From Podocnemis expansa (Eukaryota > Chordata > Testudines > Podocnemididae): a DNA stretch of 64,000 nucleotides. A model generated the notes under the pieces. That model worked only from the letters and a program-made list of their open reading frames with translations. It made no database searches and had not been told where the DNA came from. Positions 23,101 to 32,400 of this stretch are shown here, piece by piece (the stretch's first letter is position 1; the number at the start of each line of letters is the position of its first letter). The DNA lies in NCBI GenBank assembly GCA_007922195.1, contig ML681963.1:59440981-59504980 (forward strand), read 5' to 3'. The translations under genes and the position numbers were made by a program.

Positions 23101-25153
23101 CCCATTGTGGAGGGAGAGAAGCCCTTACCTCGCCTTGGGTGAGGTACCTTCATTTCAGCCCTCAAAGTTAGAAAGAGATGGGGAAGGAAGAATCACCAGG
23201 TCCCATCCAGTTACTCTCCTCCATACTTGAAGGGCTGGGCATGATTGTTGCCTCAAAGCCACATTCCCAGGCATGGTCCAGTCCTAGCTTTAAATGTCCC
23301 AAGTGACGCAGCTACCAGCCCTTCCCCTGGGACACTCTCCTCTGATGTGTTTGTGCATCAGCTGGTGGTGCTCTGGAATTAGGCTTTCATGGTTGTTGGG
23401 AGCACAGAAGGAGGGAAAGGCTATATGTAAATGGATGTTGCTCCAGCCCCCAAGATTGTAGCTGAGTTAATGGCTCTCCCAGCAGCCTACTTTTGGGAAA
23501 GGAGATTGAACCCTCAACATGAGGAGGTTCCTGAGGCTGCCTCGCTTACTCACCCCCTCTCTCCCTAGCCATTCAGCCACTCTGCTAAGGAACAAGCTGG
23601 TGATCTTTGGGGGCCAGAAGACCCCTTTGTACCTGAATGATGTGCACATTCTGGATCTGGGTAAGAATGGGACTTTGCTTTCCTGTCAGGTTACACTGGG
23701 CAGCTAGGGTGGGAACCCAAGGGCTGTCTGCCTTATGAAACATGATTCAGGCAGTGGGAGAATGAAAACCCTTATGTGATTTGACTGGGGAAACAGCATG
23801 ACTCTGAGGTGCCCTGACTGGAGTAAAAGAGGAATAGGAAGCTGTGGATGTAGGGAAAACCCTGACTGGGACGGGTAGGAGGTGGCCTCACCCAAGGTAG
23901 GGCTAAGAAACATCAGGCCCTGGTGCCTGCAAGACTTGAGAACACAGTGAAGAGGCTGCTGCTCTGATTTGATGTAGAAAACCCTATGTTCCTGCATTTA
24001 GCAGAGTTGTTTGCCTTGCAGAGGGACTGGGCAGAGCTGCCAAGACTGCTGTGCATTTGAAGTGTCTTCTTTTCCCTTGTGCATCAGGTTACATGGAATA
24101 TGTGCCAGTCCCATTTCTCTCAGGACAGCCTTCTGCACGTTGGTAAGATCCTGCTGCAGGATAAAGACATCTTCCTCCCCAACCATTTCACTTCATGGTT
24201 GAGACTGGTGCTTCTTGCATGCTTGCAGGGCTATTGCTCCACTTCTCTGGGCATCTGGGTGGTGGCAGAGTCAGAAATGGAGAAACCCTTGTATAGAAAA
24301 CAATGGGCTCCTGAAAGGAGACCCTTAGTTACTAACCATCAGACAGCCTTCTGTCCTTTATTAGCACCTTCTGTCTAAGGTTTCCTGGTACCTCAGCACC
24401 TGCAGAGACGAATCAGCATCCAAAGCACAGAGGGAAGTGATTTGCTTGGGGTTACACAGTAGTTCAGGGGCATGCCTGGGACTAAACTCAAGTTCTGACT
24501 CCATATATGGCTTGAACCACTATCCCAGGCTGCTTCTCTGAGGGATGTATGGACCCCCTTGGAGCTGTCTGAGGGGGAAGGTTTTGCTTTGGTCATTGTT
24601 ATGCTTTGCTCTGATTCTAGCTTCCATGCTGCAATGCCAGTGGCTGACCAGAAGGTCCTGATCAGTGGGGGTTGCAATGCCAAAGGAGCCTTGCAGGATG
24701 TGTTCACCTTTCATCTTGGTGAGTAATTCCACATCCCTTTCTCAGAGCTGCTGAATGGCCAAGAATTACTGCAAGGGCTGTTCATGCAGCAGTAGCTATG
24801 CACTTGCTGATATTTCTGGCTATCTGCTGTCCATCTGTTTGCTTCATCCCTAGTGCAGAGGATTGGTTTGCCAGGAGTCATCACTCCTTTTTGTTGCAGA
24901 TACCTATGCATGGAGCACAGTGACATTCAGCCACCTCTCCTTAGTGCCCCGGGCTGGCCACACACTGCTCAACCTCACTTGTTCCTACCTGACTGATGTG
25001 GAGGAGAGCCAGGGAAAGCACAACCTGTGCACTGTACTGGTTTTTGGTGGCTCAGACTGTGCTGGGACTTTCTACAACAGCACAAGGAAGATCGAGCTGG
25101 ACCTAGAAGAGGCTCAACCTGGAACAGCAGGGGTTCTGTGTCATGGTAAATAG
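10947..25153 (+). CDS. Kelch-repeat protein, RABEPK-like C-terminal half (12-exon gene model, 571 aa)
   Basis: Exons: 10947-11125, 13081-13257, 14707-14812, 18634-18853, 19472-19495, 20381-20503, 21721-21908, 22939-23138, 23569-23660, 24088-24142, 24621-24718, 24900-25153. All junctions are GT-AG, phases agree throughout, and the total is 1716 nt (571 codons plus stop). Residues about 236-555 hold six kelch blades, each with a hydrophobic-GG core: ILIGGEG, IYVFGGRN, LFIFGGAF, LVIFGGQK, VLISGGCN and VLVFGGSD. The last blade, with its preceding RAGHT segment and loop, recalls the C-terminus of the Rab9 effector RABEPK. Residues 1-235 are not a family I recognise; residues 190-212 are rich in Lys/Arg (RRKIHK, LRKPRK), so nuclear targeting is possible. 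Kelch propellers usually bind protein partners; no catalytic function is implied. The gene is convergent with GSTZ1. The start is the first ATG after the TATA box. Fairly sure of the kelch exons, less so of exon 1 and of the terminal exon. Confidence 0.78.
11126..13080 (+). other. Kelch gene intron 1
   Basis: It contains a self-nested transposon (11243-11801) close to the promoter. The remainder, including open frames on both strands, shows nothing recognisable. Confidence 0.5.
11243..11801. mobile_element. DNA transposon with GTTACCAG termini, carrying an inserted copy of itself
   Basis: The outer copy starts GTTACCAGGTGCCAAAG and ends GGGTAAC. The inner copy (11469-11732) starts GCTACCAGATACCAAAG and ends CTGGTAAC. 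The outer sequence breaks off after TTTTTAAAACAC and resumes at CGGATGGAGGATGTGAAGG. A third, uninterrupted copy of the family lies at 40268-40549. Confidence 0.7.
13081..13257 (+). CDS. Kelch gene exon 2
   Basis: The acceptor TCTTCAAG follows a T-rich tract and the donor is GAG|GTAAAT. It encodes LVVFGLGDWNCYSQGTS and a segment rich in Val. The domain is unknown. Confidence 0.68.
13258..14706 (+). other. Kelch gene intron 2
   Basis: No recognised element. It contains a poly-C tract at about 14346-14364 and a 169-codon open frame (13472-13981) with no family resemblance. Confidence 0.4.
14707..14812 (+). CDS. Kelch gene exon 3
   Basis: The acceptor is GCCACAG and the donor CAG|GTAAGA. It encodes SLVWEGDWSVDVLMASLKQ and continues through IKLLLTVSGQ in the same frame as exon 2. 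Confidence 0.68.
15189..15556. mobile_element. Tigger-like (Tc1/mariner) MITE with TA target duplication
   Basis: The left end CAGCTAGTCCTCACTTAGTG and the right end (read on the other strand) CAGGTAGTCCTCACTTAGTG differ at one base in 20. A TA dinucleotide flanks both sides (15187-15188 and 15557-15558). A second TCGTTTAGTGACC motif lies just inside each end. At 368 bp it is too short to code for a transposase. Confidence 0.8.
15645..16370. mobile_element. hAT-like GC-rich element (approximate ends)
   Basis: The left end AATGGTTCCCTAACTTTTCA and the right end CTTTATGACCACTAGTTC look like the decayed termini of the GGTTCCCAACCTTT type seen elsewhere in the window. The interior is GC-rich and non-coding. 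The boundaries are estimates. Confidence 0.35.
16425..17310 (+). mobile_element. CR1 LINE 3' fragment, sense
   Basis: Translation around 16445-16530 reads SGVLQGSVLCPALIDTFINY, the reverse transcriptase block that precedes the FADD motif, followed by GCAGATGACTC. Downstream, ATTTAATAGTGGGCTTTTCC and TTTTTAACAGGGAGAAAAGT match the 3' region of reptile CR1. It is disrupted by stops and is dead. Confidence 0.7.
17715..18221. mobile_element. hAT-like element, second copy of the 6118 family
   Basis: It starts CAGGGCCAGATCAATGCAG and ends CTTAATCCAGCCCTG, inverted repeats of about 15 bp. The GC-rich interior resembles 6118-6519. No exact 8-bp target duplication is visible. Confidence 0.6.
18634..18853 (+). 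CDS. Kelch gene exon 4
   Basis: The acceptor is AATGGCAG and the donor GAAG|GTAACT. It encodes a low-complexity linker rich in Pro, Lys and Arg that precedes the propeller. The basic clusters may be a nuclear localisation signal. Confidence 0.7.
19472..19495 (+). CDS. Kelch gene exon 5 (24-nt microexon)
   Basis: TTTTCTCTGCAG precedes it and GTGAGA follows. It supplies DLEVKELQ. Both flanking introns are phase 1, so the exon could be skipped without shifting the frame. Confidence 0.6.
20381..20503 (+). CDS. Kelch gene exon 6, blade 1
   Basis: The acceptor is TTTCTCCAG and the donor ATTG|GTAAGA. It encodes PRWCHAMCL and ILIGGEGANQQPCKDAFWKL, a typical kelch unit with the aromatic Trp near the end. 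Confidence 0.85.
20504..21720 (+). other. Kelch gene intron 6
   Basis: It contains an AT-rich inverted-repeat transposon (20772-21187). The rest is unassigned. Confidence 0.5.
20772..21187. mobile_element. DNA transposon with GTCTACACT termini and internal TAGTTTGAACTA repeats
   Basis: The left GGCTGTCTACACTAG is mirrored by the right GGTGTAGATGTAGCC. The interior carries more than ten direct and inverted versions of TTAGTTTGAACTA or TAGTTCAAACTA. It is similar in plan to 1634-2009 but with a different internal motif. Confidence 0.65.
21721..21908 (+). CDS. Kelch gene exon 7, blade 2
   Basis: The acceptor is CTTCCATAG and the donor GGCT|GTGAGT. It encodes YSWGHTATYD, RIYVFGGRNESKYYST and a closing AAWKW, a textbook kelch repeat. 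Confidence 0.88.
21909..22938 (+). other. Kelch gene intron 7
   Basis: It holds a GC-rich stretch (about 22170-22400) related to the hAT-like interiors elsewhere, and a poly-T tract at about 22472-22491. Nothing else is recognised. Confidence 0.4.
22939..23138 (+). CDS. Kelch gene exon 8, blade 3
   Basis: The acceptor is TTCTTCAG and the donor TTGG|GTGAGG. It encodes LAYHSANIY, LFIFGGAFPKT and NPEYEIWYQP. Confidence 0.88.
23569..23660 (+). CDS. Kelch gene exon 9, blade 4
   Basis: The acceptor is CTCCCTAG and the donor CTGG|GTAAGA. It encodes HSATLLRNKLVIFGGQKTPL and NDVHILDLG. Confidence 0.88.
24088..24142 (+). CDS. Kelch gene exon 10
   Basis: The acceptor is GTGCATCAG and the donor CGTTG|GTAAGA. 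It encodes YMEYVPVPFLSGQPSAR, the link between blades 4 and 5. Confidence 0.78.
24621..24718 (+). CDS. Kelch gene exon 11, blade 5
   Basis: The acceptor is GATTCTAG and the donor CTTG|GTGAGT. It encodes FHAAMPVADQKVLISGGCNA and LQDVFTFHL. Confidence 0.85.
24900..25153 (+). CDS. Kelch gene exon 12 (terminal), blade 6
   Basis: The acceptor is TTGTTGCAG. It encodes WSTVTFSHLSLVPRAGHTLL, VLVFGGSDCAGTFYNSTRKI and a stop at 25151-25153. An AATAAA follows at 25180-25185. A possible donor, GTAAAT, lies just before the stop, so a further exon cannot be ruled out. Confidence 0.78.
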
Positions 25154-26298
25154 AGACAAAAGGATAGACAGTGGGTGGTAATAAATGAATCACAATGAGG
25201 TGAACCAAGTCCCTGCATGCAAATGAAACCTGCCCCACATTTGGAATACCTCCCCAAAAACTGTGGTGGCTTCTTGCCCAAGTTGGGACCCATGGAGATG
25301 CAGCCTGGGGCCTGGGTGCAAATTCCTAGCCTCACCTTTGCTTGGTGCCTGTATTGATACCTAATTACTCCATGTAGCCTGAACTGAATCTGCCACGGCT
25401 TTGTTACAGAGGAATGTTCCTCGGAACTAGTCTCTTGCTTTCCTCTCCTGCTGTGCATCACTTCTTCCTTGTCCCAAACTGTAGTTTCTGTTGAGCTGAT
25501 GGCCCAGTAGCTCTTTGACACTATTAGCTCAGAAATGAAGGTGACCTTGTATTTTTCCTCTTAATGGGTAAGAAGATGGGGGTTGCTCGTGCAGGCTGTG
25601 AAGAGAGAGCTTTGATGCAAGGATACAAGTTCCCCCACCAAAGCTGGCTGGATCTTGGCTGCGATTTAGTAGTTCCTCTGTGCCACCCAGGAAAGGTGGG
25701 CCTGACTTCCTTGTGCTTACATCCCCTATAAATTGGTATCTACTCTACTGAAGTCAGTGGTGTTAAAGTAATTCTGGTGCTAGGGCTAGGGGATTAATGG
25801 TCTAGTTTTACTCTGGGCAGAGTGGTTCTTTGCTGTAGTTCTGACTGGTAGAAGTGACAGCCTTGAGCTGACCTTGTCCCATAGGCACAACTCTATCTTC
25901 CCATGAATGTTTCCTGTAAAAGGGTATTAACCTCACCCTCCAAAATAAGAGCTCAGATATCTGAACATGCCCAAACCAATACCAACTCAGTGGGAGATAT
26001 CAGTGCTTCTCCTTTAATCTGCTGCATGGTGAGATTTAAGGCAGTTTGAACATGAACATGATCAGGTGTTAGCATGACCTGGCCCTACCCCACTGAAGTC
26101 TGCAAGGGGTCACCAACACCACTTTTCAAAGTAAAGAGGCAGGGGTACTAGCTCTTTCTCCTGTGCAGCTGGCAAGGATGTACCAGTACTATGGCTTCCC
26201 CTGGGCACTTGACTGTGGCCTGCCTTATCTAAGCAGGGTATGATCCATTTCTCTGCAACCCATGCATTAGAAAGAGAGAGCCAGCTCCTAGGAAGGCC
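25154..26298. other. Convergent 3' gap between the kelch gene and GSTZ1
   Basis: Stop codon to stop codon is about 1.1 kb. It must hold the 3' UTRs of both genes. No repeats are obvious. Confidence 0.6.
25180..25185 (+). promoter_or_regulatory. Polyadenylation signal of the kelch gene
   Basis: AATAAA lies 27 bp past the stop codon. It supports exon 12 as the last exon, although it would give a very short 3' UTR. Confidence 0.4.
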
Positions 26299-26425
26299 CT
26301 AGGCTCGCAGCTCTGCAGGGGTATCAGGCTGCCGGCATGGGTGGCTCACTTGGAATGTCTCTAACTCCAGCAGGGCTCTGTTGATTCTGGTTATTGTGGG
26401 GTATGGAGCCAGGTCCACTTTAAAT
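26299..26425 (-). CDS. GSTZ1: GSTZ1 exon 9 (terminal)
   Basis: The acceptor is CTTTGTAG. It encodes [16 protein letters not shown] and, at the end, [18 protein letters not shown], then TAG at 26301-26299. Confidence 0.95.
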
Positions 26426-29400
26426 CTACAAAGGGAGAAGAGCCATAGTCAGATATGTGCTAACGGAAAAGTTCTACAGAATCCCTGCTCCATAGACCCA
26501 AGACAACATGATCAACACCTGGCTCCAGTAAAGTCAAATGGGAGAACAGCTAGCAGATTTAGGCCTAGCTTGCACCAGGAAAAAAAGTGCTCTGTTCAGC
26601 TATTATCTAAACTATTCCCTAGAGTTCACTTTGGCCTGCTAGTGTGTGAAAGCAGCCTTGTCAGCAGTAGGGTGTTACTGCTTGTTACTTTTTGTTGAGT
26701 GACATATGCAAAACACTCCCCCCCCCCATAACAGATGCCCACAACAGTCTTACAGCCTCTTTAAAAAAAAAAGTCACTCATAGTATCTACACACCTTGTC
26801 TAGGGTATGGAAGATGCTTCCATTAGCCCAAGAACATGTACTTTGTGCATGGGTGGGTACACAGAGCCTGGCCTGTTAGCTCTTCTGGGGGCAGCTGCCA
26901 GCCTTGCTCTGGGGCCCTCAGGGAAGAAAGCCTGGCTTAGCATCTCACTTTTGTGAGCTCTCAAGTGATGCAGGGTTTCATAAATGGAAAAAAAAAAAAA
27001 AAAGACATGCTATCCTAACTGGACTGAGCAATCAGCAGGAGGAAGAAAAGGCTTGCTTCACTGGGCTAGCTAATGGGGAAGTGGTGGTGTCTAATAGAAC
27101 TGACTAGCCCTCACTTACCTCTCTGCATTGTAAACCTGAGGGACCAAGCACAAGTCAGCCATGGAAACCTGCAATGGAGCAAAGAAAACTGGTTAAACCA
27201 ATTCTAAGCCTATCCTAGTACCTTTTAGTGCAGTGGCTAGAGCTAGAGATGAGCAGACCCCATCCTTTGCCCCTAAAAGGCCACTCTCAGCACTCACTGT
27301 GTTTTGTACAGTTCTGAAGATATAGGGGCCCAATAAAGAGCAGAGGGTTGCCTGCCAGCCCAGTTCCTAACAGGACATGGAACCAGCTGTGGATGGTTGC
27401 TTTGGTTACTAACCAGAGCTATGTGCAAAACAATCCAGGCAGTGGAACTGAACTGTTGACAGATAAACAGCTGTAAGTGTTTAGACTGAGGGATTACTTT
27501 CTATAGGCACACAAAATGAAAAAGGAGGGTCAGAGTGGCTCACAGGCATGGAATATAAAGCCTTTCACCACTCTGTTGCCTGGAACAGTAGGGACTGTAA
27601 ATGATTACTCTCTGATGCCTCTTTGGGGCTTTTAGGTTAAGTCAGTTTCTAATGGGAGTGGTGTTGCCATGTTGAAACTAAGCTTGTTTCTTCCTTCCAC
27701 AGGGGAGGGAGGGCAAGTCTTTTACTAGCTTCTATCCAGCATGAAAGGGTTGCAGTGAGGCTCCACAGGTCTCCTGCTCTGCAAGCTGGCTCAGATTCTG
27801 ATCATTGGGCTCATGCAAAATGGCTACAGGCATTGAAAAGCATAGGAGTCACTTACAGCTGCTTGCCAGTGGCCCCAGGGAAGCTCCATAGTTACGTACC
27901 ATGGGGACCAATTCATTATTGATAGCCCTGCATCCTGGAGATTCCCATGGCAACGTGTCCACTGAACAGACTAATTCAGGAGCCCTTCCAAAGGGGGTGT
28001 AGACAACTAGGAGGGGATGGTGAGTTGGATGTGTGTTTAGTGAACCTCACTTATTATTTACAGTGCAGTAGCTCCAAGATCAAGGTCCTGTGTGCTTAGC
28101 TATATGTACACACACAAGGTAACAGACGGTCCCTGCACCACACAGCTTACAATTTTAAACAGAGTGGGAGAAAAAGACTATTGGCTCTGTTTTAGACAGA
28201 GAGAACTGAGGCATAAAGAGAATAAGTTATTTGCCCCAGGTCATTTAATGACAGTGAGAGGACCCAGATTTTTTTTTTCATATCAATATAGGGCTAAAGG
28301 GGAGTTGAGAGGTTATCAAGTTCAGCCACCTGTACTAAGGCAGGACCCAGGAAACCTAGACCATCCTGGACACATGCTTGTCCAGCCTGTTCTTAAACTG
28401 CTTGTGCTGGAGATTTCTCAGCCTCCTGGGAGGGGTATGCCACAGCTTCAGTGCCCTTATAGTTAGAAAGTTTTCCCCAATACCTATGCTAAATCTCTGT
28501 GGCAGATTAAGCACATTATTACTTGTCTTACCTTCAGTTTACATTAAGAACCTCTCTATTACAGCTCTTAGCATATCAGAAGACTTATAAAATCCCAATC
28601 CAGTGCTTAAGCCCCCCAAACAAACTTTCCTCCCACGGTGGGAAGAAGCAGTTGCAGGATGGAGATGCTGAACTCAGGGATTGGGTGGCCTCCTGAAGGC
28701 TCATACTCTTTCAGCTATAGCTGGAAATGGTAGAAAAATGAGCTGTGCTGGTTAGGCTATTTAAAATATTAGTGACTATTTGGGGCTGACCTGGCAGGTC
28801 TGGAGACTGAGCCCAATATTAATGAAATAAGTTCTGCCTGGGCCCCACTGCAGCCAGAGTGCCTGCTTAGACCAGAAGAGGCCACTCCAAAGGACTAGTC
28901 CTTAGATTCTGCCAAATCAGACAACCCAAAGGGCTGGTTTGTGCTGTAGCTGCCTGACCACCAGGTACAGGACTGAGGTCCCACCAAGTCACTTTATTCA
29001 GGGGCCCAATAGCCTGCTAGCAAATTAAAACAGCTTTGTTTCTACTGGCAGGCTATTTCAGATCCATGGCCCAAGAGGTGAAAGGCTCTGTAACCTATGC
29101 CCCAGTCTCCAGCCAAGTCCCATAATCTTGTCCAGCTAGATATGTCTCAGCATCTGAGCACAAGCAGCACACCATCAGGGTCAGGCAGACATCTCTTCTA
29201 GTCCATGGCTTTTTGCTATTCTTATTGAATGGGGTGCTGTCCTCCTCCTGCGTAAAATGTTATTAAATGGCTATTCCGCAAAGGAGGAGTAACTAGGGAA
29301 AGGAAAGCAGATAATGGGTTGAGTCAGATGCATAGAGCCCTTCTTATGATGAGGTCCACAGAATTCTCTGTTTGCATGTACCTCAAGCAGAAGGTGTGGT

Positions 29401-32400
29401 CATGATGCAACTTCACAGCCTTAATGACTAAAGTCTCTAACCTCTACCACTCCATGAGGGAGCTGAATTTATGCCAGCCTATCAACCCCTTTGGCAAGCT
29501 GCACTCCGTCTCAGCTCCTTACCTCATCCTCAATGCAGTAGCGCCCAGCTGTGTGCTGCAAGATCTGCTCCAGAGCTGCAGAAAGAGATGGTGCAGAGTC
29601 ACTCCCACTTTTGGGGGTTCATGAGGACAGAAGGGGGTGCAGAGCTAATATGCTGGCAGCCTTTTGGTTTGAGTATTGTGCACCAAAGTTCCCTGAGCTG
29701 GGCTGGAGGGGAGCAACCCAGAAAACCACTTCCAGGGATGGAGACTCTCACTGGACCTGAAGGAAGAAGGTACTTTGGGTCCCACCAGTCATTTTGGATC
29801 CAAGATGGTTTCAAAAAAACAAAATAGGCTTCTTGTTCTTCCCCTCTCCCATCTCCGCTGTTGTTAGTGACAGGTAGATGGGCTTTCCTACAAGAAGAGA
29901 CTAAAGAGCGGAATTGGAAAGAAGAACAGGAATATTCAGGATATAGGCAAATAAACTGCGTGAAGCAGAGAAGGCCAATCAGACTCCTATATGCCTATCC
30001 CAGGGCACGAGAACTAGGAGGCACACAGGCAACCTGTGGAGGAAGAAATAGAAATGGTATTTTATGCCTATGAGAATTAACCTGCAGGGCACTCTGCCAG
30101 GGTAGAGACATCAAATTCAGTAACATTTAAAATAAAGGGTTGTACAGTTTATATAAATGTGTAATCTGTGACAGCTAGGATAAAAGGTTGTGTTGCCAAT
30201 CTTCATGTCAGGTTATGAGCTGACTGCTATAGGGGTCAAGAAGGAATTCCCACCTTCCTCTTCCTGATGCAGCATTGAGCTTCCTCCAGAACATCAGCTA
30301 TTTAATCACTGCTGGATGTGGGATTCTTGGTGAGATGAGCCTTTGGTCTGCTCCAGCATGGCAGCAGATGATACCAGACTCATTTTTCTGTTCTTATGAA
30401 ATAGAAAGCAGGACTTTGGACCTGATCTCCCACCAGACTGCTCATCCAGTGCTTTGTGCTATTAGTAGCTGTACTAATTAATTCAGTGCAGATGTACCTT
30501 GGAAACCACGTGTGATACAGCGTTGAGCCCATTCCAGCTTCTTCTCTTCTCCCACTTGTTTCAGTACAGTCAGGTTCTGAGGAGGCCAAAGAATTCCCAA
30601 ATTAGATTGATCCAGCAGGTTGTAACTTGTCCCAGCCCACACTCAAAACATGGTCAAGAGTTGGCATTAGATGGTGTCAGTCCCTCATCCCCAACCCCAG
30701 ACTCAGCCCCCTGTCACTACAGGTGTCACTCTTTTAACAGATCTACACATCCCAGCTTCTTTCTCAGCTTTGCCCTTCCTAGGAAACATCAACATTGCAT
30801 TCCTTTGTCTAGGGCTCCCTCAGTCCCCTGCCAAGAGGTGCCAATATCCCTGCAACTAGTAACTGCTGCTCTGCTTGTAAATTCACCTCGACTAGAAGCC
30901 CTGGTGTCCTATGTACATTTCTCAGGGACAGAGTATGTTGTCTTTGCAGGAAGCGCCTAGCTGTTTTCATTGGCAAAACACATAGATGCTGCTAACCATG
31001 CTGAGTCTGGATTCGATCCCATGCTGGTGTCTGGATGAGATCTGTCACCCTATTGCCAGTCAGCAGTGTCAATGGAATGATATTGTCACAATCTCTGAGA
31101 GCCACAGACAGCTGCAAACTCAATCCAGAAATCCCATCTGTCTGTGATAAGACAGTACCTGCAAGGGTTGAATGCCAGAAACAATGAGATCTGAAATCAT
31201 CCGGGCTTGAGCTCTCTTCTTTGGATCTTGAGGAAGGAGCCTGGGGTTAGGCCGGGTCTCTTCTAGATACTGAATTATGGCCAGCTGTAGTGAGCAAGGA
31301 GACAGCGTGGGATAAAGAAGGAGAGACCAGTCCCATAGCATAGCAAAGGAGCAAGAGTTAAGGACAGATTTCCTGTCAGAGATCTGGCCTTTTCTGAACA
31401 GAGGCTACCATCATGCTAAAGAATGTGGGGCATGGGCATCGCTGCCACTGGGCCCACAGGACTCATGCCCTGCATTGCTCTGGCCCTGCCCTGGATCTGG
31501 CTCCAATCACCTGCTGCTGGCTGGCAGTGGCAGGAGCCAGATCTGGGCTGGGGCAACCTGCTGTGCCTGACTGGCTGTGCAGCAGCAGGAGCCGAATCCA
31601 GCTCAGGGCCACCTGCTGTTTGCTGGCAGTGGCAGGAGCCAGAGCTGGACTGGGGCTGCCTGCTGCTTGCTGGCAGGAGGCAGAAGCTGGGCTGGGGCCG
31701 CCTGCCAGCAAAAGATAAGGCCAGACTGGGCCTGCTGGCAGCAGCTGGGGCTGGACTGGGCCCAGGAGCAGGATCACCTCTCTGGGCTAGATCAGGCCCC
31801 AAGGTGGGGCAGGGGGCAGGCCTTTTTGGGGGGCAAGCAATGCTCCTGGTTTAGGATTTTTTTGATGAGAACTGGGCAGAGCGCCCCTGGCTCACATCAT
31901 GAGCGATTTAAGCCTTTTCCTGCCAGAGGCTACCAAATGACAAATTACTCTGGAAAGGTGGATTCTCAGAGAGCAGCTGAGCTGTGATCTGGTTTCTTTG
32001 TGCTGTTACTGATACAGAATAATCTCAAGGGAGACAACTTCCTGTAGCGTTCTCCCTCCAGGGGCTACTTGTTGTTGTCTTCCTAGTTAGGATCATTTTT
32101 CTCATCACAGATAACTCTGTGCTCTCTAACTCAGAGACCAGGCAGTCCCTGGGGAGCAAAGTCTGGACAGCCAGACAGAATAAATAAATAATGGGCAGAG
32201 CAGACTGAACAACTCACTGATTGAGACAACGTGATGCCATCAATTTTCAGGGCTGGAACTTGCTTCATTGGATTCACTGCCTGGAATTCAGTAGAAAACT
32301 AGAGAGAATACCTTGGGATTATTATACTATAGCCAGGAAGAGGCAAGCATTAGAGTATAAGAACAGCCATACTGAGTCAGACCAATGGTCCATCTAGTTC

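Noticed and set aside
31413..31987. Several overlapping frames of 100-143 codons on both strands
   Set aside because: All cover the same GC-rich tandem repeat in GSTZ1 intron 4.
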